Origin: a virus
Reading direction: 5' to 3' (one strand)
Virus record (IMG/VR): IMGVR_UViG_3300034122_000563
Coordinates: 1-22,767 of that record
DNA: 22,767 bases
In this document: positions 14,415 to 21,843 of the stretch, in pieces
Position numbering within the stretch: position 1 is the first letter of the stretch
Layout of the letters: every line of letters begins with the position of its first letter
Notes under the pieces: generated by a model
Told to the model about the DNA's origin: nothing
Seen by the model: the letters and a program-made list of their open reading frames with translations, nothing else
Databases searched by the model: none
Program-made: the position numbers and the translations under genes

Positions 14415-14647
14415 TGCCAAAAGTATACTACTATGCTAAAAATGAACAAGGTTTAAAGCAAATTGCTGCAATAGAACCGGAAGTGTTTGAAAGCACTCCG
14501 ACACTTGATCAAATCAAGTCAAGATTGCAGCAACCAATGGGTAAATTGGCACCATTTACTATTCTAACTGTTGACGCATCCAGTTACTTAGATAAATTAA
14601 ATGTCGGTGAAATAAAATATGCAATTTTAGATGGTGGAGAATTTTAA
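14414..14647 (+). CDS. 77-residue protein of the fibre block, unknown
   Basis: Small protein beginning MPKVYYYAKNEQGLKQIAAI, with TPTLDQIKSRLQQPMGKLAP in the middle and ending EIKYAILDGGEF. It looks like a compact alpha-beta domain. The last residues LDGGEF match the endings of the next two large fibre proteins (LDGGTY and IDGGTY). The DNA for DGGE (GGTGGAGAA) also supplies the GGAG ribosome site for the gene that starts at 14647, so part of this ending may reflect that double duty. It overlaps both neighbours by one base. Family unknown to me. Confidence 0.7.
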   Translation: MPKVYYYAKNEQGLKQIAAIEPEVFESTPTLDQIKSRLQQPMGKLAPFTILTVDASSYLDKLNVGEIKYAILDGGEF

Positions 14648-16116
14648 TGTCAGATGTAACAATCAAAATTAAAAGATCTCTCACACCGGGAAACGTCCCA
14701 ACAGATTTAGAGTTGGGCGAATTGGCTATTAATATACCCGATAAAAAAATATACATTGGTGATAATTCTACAGATAATATTGCTTTAATTGTTGATGGTA
14801 ATGCTACTGGTGGTTCTGGTACACCGGGTGGAAATGATACCGAAATACAGTTTAATGATGGTGGAGTTTTTGGTTCTTCTTCACTATTAACATGGGAAGA
14901 ATCTGCAAGTTGTGGAAGCGGATGTACAACATCTTTTCTACAACTAAAGGATAGAGCAGGAATAAAATTATATGAAGATTCCGCAAATGGTACTAATTTT
15001 ATTTCTTTTATTGCACCTAGTAGTTTAACCAGTAATTATGGACCATATGTTCTACCGGCACCAACATCCACAGTTAATAGTTATTTGGCATTAACAAGTG
15101 CAAGTAATGGTGTATACACATTAAACTGGGTAAAAGCAATAGTTGCAGATCTTGAAGGAGCGGTTAACCGTGTAACTTTAACAGCACCAGCCACAGCAGC
15201 AACTATAACCGTTGGTGATAATAAAACATTTACAGTAAACAACACTTTGTCTTTTTCTGGTACTGATGCCGCATCTATTGCGTTTGGTACAGGTGGTACT
15301 GTTGCATATACTTCAAATAAATTAAGTGTATTTTCAGCAACAAGTTCAGCAGAACTTGCTGGTGTAATTTCCGATGAAACTGGTTCTGGTTTATTGGTAT
15401 TCGGAACATCACCCACATTTACAACAAGCATACTAACCGATAGTTCGTCTTTCAATCTTTTAAACTCCACCGCCACTACAATAAATGCATTTGGTGCGAC
15501 TTCATCTCTTACAATTGGGTATGCCTCAACAAATTCTTCTACTACAAATATTTCTACGGGCGCGGTTGGAAGTGGTAGAACAAAAACAGTAAATCTTGGT
15601 ACAGGCGGAGTACTAGGAACAACTAATGTTAATATCGGTGCTTTTGTTGGGACTACTACGGTTAACTCTCCACAAATTATTTTTGGTGATATTAATGGTG
15701 CATCAATAGAAGGTGTTAGTGTTTTTAGTACCGTAAGTTTATTCACATTAACAACTAGCGGTGTAGATTTTGCGACATCAAGCGGAATTATTAATTTGGG
15801 GACATCTGCTAGTAGTTTTGTTCTTGGGCATAATGGTACTGCTTCTTCTACGACATCGATAGTTCCGGGATTTGCCGGGTCAGGACAAACAAAAACTATC
15901 TATTTGGGAACCAATGGTGCAGCCGGTTCAACTACTAACATAACTATTGGCGCATCATCGGGCACAAGCACAATTACCTTAGCGGGAGATATACATATTA
16001 CTGGTAATATGATTGTGTCTGGTTATATAGAAACCGATACAGGAATACGCGGTAATACCGACACAGAGGAAGAATATTTGGGTATTGGTATGGAACTTGA
16101 TGGTGGAACTTATTAA
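14647..16116 (+). CDS. tail-fibre-like protein 1 of 3
   Basis: Protein of 489 residues. The N-terminus MSDVTIKIKRSLTPGNVPTD, then LELGELAINIPDKKIYIGD, is the short phage-fibre head domain related to the N-terminal part of Mtd-type fibres. Module A follows at about 103-162 (YEDSANGTNFISFIAPSS to TLNW). Two copies of a threonine/glycine beta repeat lie at about 298-341 and 403-446 (TKTVNLGTGGVLGTTNVNIG and TKTIYLGTNGAAGSTTNITIG). It ends GMELDGGTY. The composition (Ser, Thr, Gly, Asn, no cysteine except an early CGSGC, few charges) suits a trimeric beta-structured fibre. No chaperone, protease or catalytic domain is visible. Probably part of the host-recognition apparatus; exact position on the virion is unknown. 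Confidence 0.85.
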   Translation: MSDVTIKIKRSLTPGNVPTDLELGELAINIPDKKIYIGDNSTDNIALIVDGNATGGSGTPGGNDTEIQFNDGGVFGSSSLLTWEESASCGSGCTTSFLQLKDRAGIKLYEDSANGTNFISFIAPSSLTSNYGPYVLPAPTSTVNSYLALTSASNGVYTLNWVKAIVADLEGAVNRVTLTAPATAATITVGDNKTFTVNNTLSFSGTDAASIAFGTGGTVAYTSNKLSVFSATSSAELAGVISDETGSGLLVFGTSPTFTTSILTDSSSFNLLNSTATTINAFGATSSLTIGYASTNSSTTNISTGAVGSGRTKTVNLGTGGVLGTTNVNIGAFVGTTTVNSPQIIFGDINGASIEGVSVFSTVSLFTLTTSGVDFATSSGIINLGTSASSFVLGHNGTASSTTSIVPGFAGSGQTKTIYLGTNGAAGSTTNITIGASSGTSTITLAGDIHITGNMIVSGYIETDTGIRGNTDTEEEYLGIGMELDGGTY

Positions 16117-16126
16117 GGGGAATTAA

Positions 16127-18700
16127 ATGGCAACTATTAAGATTAAGCGTGGAACTACAGATCCATCAGCATCGCAAGTAACAAATGCTGGTGAATTGGC
16201 GGCAAATACAAGTACACCAAAGATTTGGCTAAAGACTGCGGATGATAGCAGCACAACTCCAATTTGGGTTGGTGCTCAAATCGAAGCATCCCCTGCGGAT
16301 TGGACTAGTAGCACAAAACTAGCAACACAAAGTGCTATTAATACCACCTTTATGCCAAAGTCGGGTGGTACATTTACCAGTGATCTTTCTCTTTCTGGTG
16401 GTGCCGACATTCGCTTTATTGAAACTGGTGGTGGTTCTGATTACATTGCGTTCCAAGCCCCAGCATCAGTTGCAACTTCCGTAACATTTACTCTCCCATC
16501 TGCCGACGGTTCCACTGGACACGTACTGACAACAAACGGTTCTGGTACATTATCTTGGGGAGCCGTATCTGCGTCGAGTTTGGCTGTTACTGCGGATAAT
16601 ACTGGTAGCACATTCTATCCAACATTTGTTACCGGATCTGGTTCTGGGTTGACTCTATATGCCGATCCATCTACAACTGCTTTAAGTTATGTTCCAAGTA
16701 CAAGTACACTAACTGCTTCTAATTTTGTCGGTACACACAAAGGAAATGTAACAACAACCGCCGATGATACGGCATTAACAGTAAATTCTCCCGGATCAGA
16801 AGATGCAGCACAATTAACTTTGACCGGATCTCTTGCGATAGGAGGGGCTACCGCTAATTTATCTGCAAGTACCACGACTATAGGTGGGACAACAATTAAT
16901 CTTGGAAGTGGTTTAGGTACAATGACAATTAATAGTGGAACTGTAACTATGACTGGTTCTACTTTAGAGTTGCCAACCTCGTACACAATCAGAGATTCGG
17001 CAACTTCTGCTAGTTCCACATTAAACATAATGAATCAGTCCACCGCAAGCACTTTTACCAAAACCGTAAATATTGGTGCAAATACTGCTTCTGGTGGTAC
17101 ATCTGCTGTTAATATTGCCACAAGTATGAATGGAAGCGGTACTGCGTCTGTTACTATTGGATCTAGCACAGGCACAAGCACAACAACACTTGACGGTACT
17201 GTTACTGTCACAAACGATCTTGCAGTAAATGGTGGAGATCTTACAACAACATCTACAGGTACAGCAACCGTATTCAACAGCAACGCAACAACTTTGAATA
17301 TGGGTCAAGCCGCGACGACCGTATCTATTGGTGCAACTACTGGTACTACTACGGTTAGAAATGATTTGAACATTGCTACTGGAAAAGTATACCAAATAAA
17401 TGCAACTTCAGTATTGAGTGCTACAACTTTGGGTTCCAGTGTAGTAAGTTCATCTTTAACATCAGTGGGAACAATTGCAACTGGTGTATGGGAAGCAACA
17501 GATGTAGGAGTTGCTCACGGTGGTACGGGTACATCTGATGGTAGTATCACAGGTACTGGTGCTTTAACATTTACCGCTGGCGGAACAAACACAAACGTAA
17601 ACTTGGTTCCAAATGGAAACGGTACAGTTGATGTTGGATCTAAGAGAATTACTAATCTTGCAACACCCTCATCATCTACGGATGCCGCCACACGCGGATA
17701 TGTTGATAGTGTCGCGCAAGGTTTGCACGTTCATGCAACTGCAAAAGGAGCAACAACTGCAACTTTGGCATCTCTCTCTGGTGCAACAGTAAGTTATAGC
17801 GGAGGAACTCAAGCAATAACTTGGACAGGTGGAACCGCGCTAACCAGTACATTTACCGATGGTGTTTCTTTTACTGCGAGTACAACAGAATCTTCCGCTA
17901 GTAGAATTCTTGTAAAAAATGAAGGAGATGTTGGTGGATTGGGTGCAGCATATAACGGAATTTATTATGTGTATGGTGCCAGAGAATTGAGAAGATCCGT
18001 AGACGCAAATACAGCAGCAGAATATATCGGTGGTGATTTCATCTTCATTTTAGAAGGAACAACATATAACAACACAGGTTGGGTGCAAACAGAAGTTATC
18101 ACTACATTGGACACAGATTCCATTCTGTGGGATCAATTCTCCGGTGCTGGTACATTTATTGCCGATGAAGTTACTTTAACTAAAAGTGGAGATACATTTA
18201 GTATCAAGAGCACATATATTGGTCAATCTAGCATAACTACTCTTGGTACAATTGGAACAGGTACATGGCAAGGTACAGTAGTTGGTTTGACTTATGGTGG
18301 TACAGGTAAAGCACTAACCGCCAGCAACGGTGGTATCGTCTGGACAGATGCTGACAGTATGGAAGTTCTTGCTGCTGGTACATCTGGATATGTTCTAACT
18401 TCGGGTGGTGCAGGATCACCAAGTTGGACAAATGCTACAGATGCAAATACTACATCTGCTATCGTAAAGCGAGATGGTTCTGGTAATTTTAGTGCAGGAA
18501 CAATTACTGCCAGTTTAACTGGTACAGCATCAAATGCTTCAGCAGTAACTATGGCAAGTGAAACCTCAGATACTACTTGCTTCTTGGCTTTCGTAAATGC
18601 AGCATCTGCATCAAATCAAGCATTAAAGTATAATTCGTCATTAGCATATAACGCATCTACGAACTATTTGGAAGCCAACATTGATGGTGGAACTTATTAA
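16127..18700 (+). CDS. tail-fibre-like protein 2 of 3, large mosaic
   Basis: Largest protein here, 857 residues, with AGGGGAA just before its ATG as a ribosome site. Head domain: MATIKIKRGTTDPSASQVTN. Module A lies at about 94-144 (GGGSDYIAFQAPASV to TLSW). A threonine/glycine repeat lies at about 309-358 (TKTVNIGANTASGGTSAVNI). A well-known phage tail domain covers about 515-675: SSTDAATRGYVDSVAQGLHV, RILVKNEGDVGG, NGIYYVYGARELRRSVDANT and WDQFSGAG. The C-terminal part has YGGTGKALTASNGGIVWTDA and GTSGYVLTSGGAGSPSW, another common phage-fibre element, and ends YLEANIDGGTY. It is assembled from modules found in many tail and fibre proteins, so it is probably a long fibre with a role in host contact. 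Confidence 0.85.
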   Translation: MATIKIKRGTTDPSASQVTNAGELAANTSTPKIWLKTADDSSTTPIWVGAQIEASPADWTSSTKLATQSAINTTFMPKSGGTFTSDLSLSGGADIRFIETGGGSDYIAFQAPASVATSVTFTLPSADGSTGHVLTTNGSGTLSWGAVSASSLAVTADNTGSTFYPTFVTGSGSGLTLYADPSTTALSYVPSTSTLTASNFVGTHKGNVTTTADDTALTVNSPGSEDAAQLTLTGSLAIGGATANLSASTTTIGGTTINLGSGLGTMTINSGTVTMTGSTLELPTSYTIRDSATSASSTLNIMNQSTASTFTKTVNIGANTASGGTSAVNIATSMNGSGTASVTIGSSTGTSTTTLDGTVTVTNDLAVNGGDLTTTSTGTATVFNSNATTLNMGQAATTVSIGATTGTTTVRNDLNIATGKVYQINATSVLSATTLGSSVVSSSLTSVGTIATGVWEATDVGVAHGGTGTSDGSITGTGALTFTAGGTNTNVNLVPNGNGTVDVGSKRITNLATPSSSTDAATRGYVDSVAQGLHVHATAKGATTATLASLSGATVSYSGGTQAITWTGGTALTSTFTDGVSFTASTTESSASRILVKNEGDVGGLGAAYNGIYYVYGARELRRSVDANTAAEYIGGDFIFILEGTTYNNTGWVQTEVITTLDTDSILWDQFSGAGTFIADEVTLTKSGDTFSIKSTYIGQSSITTLGTIGTGTWQGTVVGLTYGGTGKALTASNGGIVWTDADSMEVLAAGTSGYVLTSGGAGSPSWTNATDANTTSAIVKRDGSGNFSAGTITASLTGTASNASAVTMASETSDTTCFLAFVNAASASNQALKYNSSLAYNASTNYLEANIDGGTY

Positions 18701-18719
18701 TAAATGAAAGAGATATATT

Positions 18720-19190
18720 ATGTCAGAAGTGAATTATAATGAAACAATAGTAATTCCATTCCTTCAGAAGAAGTTTCAAGAACTTGTAAACAACAATTTA
18801 GTTCTTGAAGTTAATTTGATGGTGGAACAGAATAAGAACAAAGATCTAACAGAAAAATTTAATAACATCACTCAGAACTTTGCTTTAGAAATTTCTAAGC
18901 GAGATGATTTAATTTCCGAATATAAAGGAAAGTATAATCAATTAGAATCCGAATCGCCAATAATTGGTGATCTTCATAGCAAAATAGAAGAATTAACGAA
19001 TATTGCAAATGATCGCGCAAATACAATTAGTATTAATAGATCTTCAATTAAAGAACAACAAGCAATTATAGATGAGTTGAATAAACAACTAAATACTGCG
19101 AAAGCAGAAATAGAAGTTCTTAAGACACCCCCATCTAAGAAAAAGAAAACACAACCTAAAGACGATATTCTCGATGGTGATGTGTTCTGA
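18720..19190 (+). CDS. coiled-coil protein between fibre genes
   Basis: Protein of 156 residues, nearly all alpha-helical with heptad-like spacing, from NETIVIPFLQKKFQELVNNN to LNTAKAEIEVLK. A short lysine-rich segment (PPSKKKKTQPK) follows, then the ending DDILDGDVF, which resembles the DGG-type endings of neighbouring genes. There is no catalytic motif and no membrane segment. The ATG has only a weak ribosome site (AAAGAGA). Placement between fibre genes suggests a rod, connector or fibre assembly helper. The function is not recognised. Confidence 0.75.
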   Translation: MSEVNYNETIVIPFLQKKFQELVNNNLVLEVNLMVEQNKNKDLTEKFNNITQNFALEISKRDDLISEYKGKYNQLESESPIIGDLHSKIEELTNIANDRANTISINRSSIKEQQAIIDELNKQLNTAKAEIEVLKTPPSKKKKTQPKDDILDGDVF

Positions 19191-19204
19191 TTGTGGAGAG
19201 ATAA

Positions 19205-20437
19205 ATGGCAATAATTAAACCAAAGCGCGGCACTACTGCACCATCGACTGGGTTAACCGAACACGAACTTGCCGTTGACACAACAAATAAACGAGTTTAT
19301 ATTGGTAATTCTGGTGGTGGTGGTGATTTGATTGGTTCTGCACCTAGCGGATCAAATACACAGGTTCAGTATAATAATAGTGGCAATTTTGGAAGCAGTG
19401 CCAATTTTACGTTTGATGGAACAAATTTACAGATAGGTTCTCAGGGAGATCTTCGTTTAGCAGATTCGGATTCTTCTAATTATATTGCTTTTCAGGCTCC
19501 CGCAACCGTTAGTAATAATAACATTTACACATTACCATCCGCGGTCGGTTCTGCAAATCAAGTTCTGCAAATAGCATCTGTTGCTGGTAATGATGCTACT
19601 TTACAGTGGGCAACCGTGTCTGGTGGTGGTGGAACTCCCGGTGGTTCAGACACTCAGGTTCAATTTAATGATGGTGGTTCTTTTGGTGGAGATTCTGGTT
19701 TAACATACAACAAGACAACCGACTCCTTGACCATTACCGGAGATCTTGCAGTTAATGGTGGAGATATAACGACATCTACAACAACTGCTTCTATATTTGA
19801 TGCAACTGCAACAACGGTAAATGCATTTGGTGCTGCTACAACATTAAATTTGGGTTATGATAGTACAGCAACATCTACTACAAATATTAGCACTGGAACA
19901 GTTGGTTCAATTTTCAGCAAAACAATTAACATAGGCACTGGTGGTGGTGCCAGTGGTACCACCGAAATTAATATTGGGTCTACTTTGGGAACTTCTAATC
20001 TTAATATATACGGATTAGTGAATCAGGTAGGCTCAACATTTACAATGTACTCAAGTGTATCGTCTTTTGATACTATTTCTATGGGAAACGCAAAAGGTGG
20101 AAGAAAAGGAATAACAGTAACTGCGGAAGATCCGGCGGTTGCTCCTGTAAAAATGGCAATTGACAATCAAGACGGTGGAGGGGAAATTGACATTTATGGA
20201 TATTATGGAGATGATTACACCGTGGGTTATATTAAATGTGATACACCACTATTTCAAGCCGGAGATATAATAGGAACTAGTAATGGTTATTCTATAGAAT
20301 TAAATGACAATACTGGTTTTTTTACCGTAGCAGCAATATTAAAAATGGCGTCTAACCAATACATACAATTTCAAGATGGATCGCATCAAATAACAAAAAC
20401 ACCAGACTACTTGCTTTTTGATATGGGTATAGTATAA
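19205..20437 (+). CDS. tail-fibre-like protein 3 of 3
   Basis: Protein of 410 residues, with GGAG shortly before its ATG. The head domain MAIIKPKRGTTAPSTGLTEH, then ELAVDTTNKRVYIGNSGGGG, matches the other two fibre genes. It shares PGGSDTQVQFNDGGSFG with the PGGNDTEIQFNDGGVFG of protein 1. Module A is at about 81-134 (SDSSNYIAFQAPATV to TLQW), and the threonine/glycine repeat at about 225-270 (SKTINIGTGGGASGTTEINIG). The last 130 residues are different from the other two: AKGGRKGITVTAEDPAVAPV and GGGEIDIYGYYGDDYTVGYI, ending LLFDMGIV without the DGG motif. The divergent tail is the likely receptor- or partner-specific part. Confidence 0.85.
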   Translation: MAIIKPKRGTTAPSTGLTEHELAVDTTNKRVYIGNSGGGGDLIGSAPSGSNTQVQYNNSGNFGSSANFTFDGTNLQIGSQGDLRLADSDSSNYIAFQAPATVSNNNIYTLPSAVGSANQVLQIASVAGNDATLQWATVSGGGGTPGGSDTQVQFNDGGSFGGDSGLTYNKTTDSLTITGDLAVNGGDITTSTTTASIFDATATTVNAFGAATTLNLGYDSTATSTTNISTGTVGSIFSKTINIGTGGGASGTTEINIGSTLGTSNLNIYGLVNQVGSTFTMYSSVSSFDTISMGNAKGGRKGITVTAEDPAVAPVKMAIDNQDGGGEIDIYGYYGDDYTVGYIKCDTPLFQAGDIIGTSNGYSIELNDNTGFFTVAAILKMASNQYIQFQDGSHQITKTPDYLLFDMGIV

Positions 20438-20456
20438 TACACACGGAGAAATAATT

Positions 20457-20870
20457 ATGGCAACAAACGCACAATATACAGCGCAACCAATTGTAGAGTA
20501 TGCACAGGTCACAACAGCAGATACTTCTAGAACCGCACCAACAAACAGCACCGAAATTACCGCAGGTCCTAGTGCTTCCGCCGGTAACGGAGTTGGAAAA
20601 AGAATCTTCAGAGTTACTATTCAAGCCACCGCAACAACAACTGCTGGTGTAATTCGTTTCTTTTACTCTACGGATTCGGGAACAACTAAAAGACTTATTT
20701 GCGAAAAATTGGTTCCAGCAATCACACCAAGCACATCTGTTGCTGCATTCAGAACAGAAGTTGCAGAATTAGTTGGTTTAATCATCCCAGGCGGAACAAC
20801 AAATAAAATTTACGCAACAACAAACAACTCAGAAACATTTAATATTTTAGTTGAATCTGGTACTCTATGA
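20457..20870 (+). CDS. small beta-rich protein of the tail block
   Basis: Protein of 137 residues, with GGAGAA as ribosome site. It starts MATNAQYTAQPIVEYAQVTT and continues TSRTAPTNSTEITAGPSASA, RIFRVTIQATATTTAGVIRF and FYSTDSGTTKRLICEKLV, ending ETFNILVESGTL. I recognise the layout (A-T-x-T-T-A-G-x-I-R-x-F, then N-N-x-E-T-F-N-I) from small all-beta proteins encoded beside tail or capsid genes in marine phages, where they are usually called hypothetical or structural. Probably a decoration or fibre-associated domain. Its stop overlaps the next ATG (ATGA). Confidence 0.75.
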   Translation: MATNAQYTAQPIVEYAQVTTADTSRTAPTNSTEITAGPSASAGNGVGKRIFRVTIQATATTTAGVIRFFYSTDSGTTKRLICEKLVPAITPSTSVAAFRTEVAELVGLIIPGGTTNKIYATTNNSETFNILVESGTL

Positions 20871-21838
20871 ATAATGGATTTTTGGGATTTTCTGGTCAAA
20901 CAGGAAGCACTTTATTAGACATTAAAGAGTTTGACAGTAGCGGCACCTATCGGATTCCCTCATTCGCAAAAAGGCTATGGGTTTTTATGGTGGGTGCCGG
21001 AGCGGGTGGTGGAGGAGGTGGACGCCGAGCCTCTGGCACTAACTCATTTGGTGGTGGTGGAGGAGCAGGAGGAGTCGTCAATCAGACATTTTTAAATGTC
21101 GATGAATTGGCATATATGGTTTCTGCATATGGATATTCAAACAATAAAGCAAACCTCACACTAACCGTTGGTATTGGTGCCGGGGGAACAGGTGGTCTGG
21201 GTGCAACTACAAATACTGCTTCCGGAGGAAATGGTTCAATTGGTGGAGCAACTTATATAACACTTGATGGTACTCCCGGTTATATAATGTATGCCATTCA
21301 TTCTGGATCAAGTGCTGCTGGTCAAGGTGGAACTAACACAGCCGGCACTGCTGGTGGATCAACTGCCTTTGTGTATTATGGCATGTCTTCTCCCGCGAAC
21401 AGTGGTGCTGGTGGTACGGGTGCCACCAATTTAGTATCTGGAATAACTCTTTCGTCATATACATCTAATGGTGGAGCGGGTGGTGGTGGAGTAAGTTCAG
21501 GAGATGCCGTAGGAAATGGTGGTGCAATATCTACAAGTTCTTCCACCGCAATAGCAATATCCAATCCAGATTATGTAAGAAATCAAACATTAATTGCAGG
21601 TGGAGTTGGGGATAATGCAACTACTCGTAGTCCTCACAGATATACACTATTTACAAAATACTCACCCGGTGTTGGTGGTGTTGGTGGTGGGGGTGGAAGT
21701 CTAGCAACTGCTAATAATGGTCAAGATGGATATCGTGGTGGTGGGGGAGGTGGTGGAGGTGGAGCAAGAAATGGTATAACTACTGGTAACGGTGGTAAAG
21801 GTGGAGATGGATATGTTGTTATTGCTGCTTTTGGATAA
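20867..21838 (+). CDS. glycine-rich tail-tip/adhesin-like protein 1
   Basis: Protein of 323 residues. It begins MNNGFLGFSGQTGSTLLDIK, then a beta entry DSSGTYRIPSFAKRLWVFMV leading into a polyglycine stretch GAGGGGGGRRASG. Several glycine runs alternate with variable segments, and it ends GYRGGGGGGGGGARNG and GGKGGDGYVVIAAFG. This head-glycine-GYVVI pattern belongs to the glycine-rich domain family common at phage tail tips. The glycine-run architecture recalls gp38-type adhesins, where such runs pack as polyglycine-II helices and the loops between bind the receptor. Whether it is a fixed fibre tip or a separate adhesin is inference. A paralogue follows six bases downstream. Confidence 0.8.
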   Translation: MNNGFLGFSGQTGSTLLDIKEFDSSGTYRIPSFAKRLWVFMVGAGAGGGGGGRRASGTNSFGGGGGAGGVVNQTFLNVDELAYMVSAYGYSNNKANLTLTVGIGAGGTGGLGATTNTASGGNGSIGGATYITLDGTPGYIMYAIHSGSSAAGQGGTNTAGTAGGSTAFVYYGMSSPANSGAGGTGATNLVSGITLSSYTSNGGAGGGGVSSGDAVGNGGAISTSSSTAIAISNPDYVRNQTLIAGGVGDNATTRSPHRYTLFTKYSPGVGGVGGGGGSLATANNGQDGYRGGGGGGGGGARNGITTGNGGKGGDGYVVIAAFG

Positions 21839-21843
21839 TTAAT

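Noticed and set aside
15081-15746. 221-codon open frame on the minus strand opposite fibre gene 1
   Set aside because: Arises from the low-complexity Thr/Gly/Ser coding of the plus strand; the product is proline/valine repetitive and has no start signal, and all neighbours are on the plus strand.
14647-20437. CRISPR-like or tandem DNA repeat array in the fibre genes
   Set aside because: The repeats are imperfect, in frame and protein-level (Thr/Gly beta repeats), with no constant repeat-spacer pattern.
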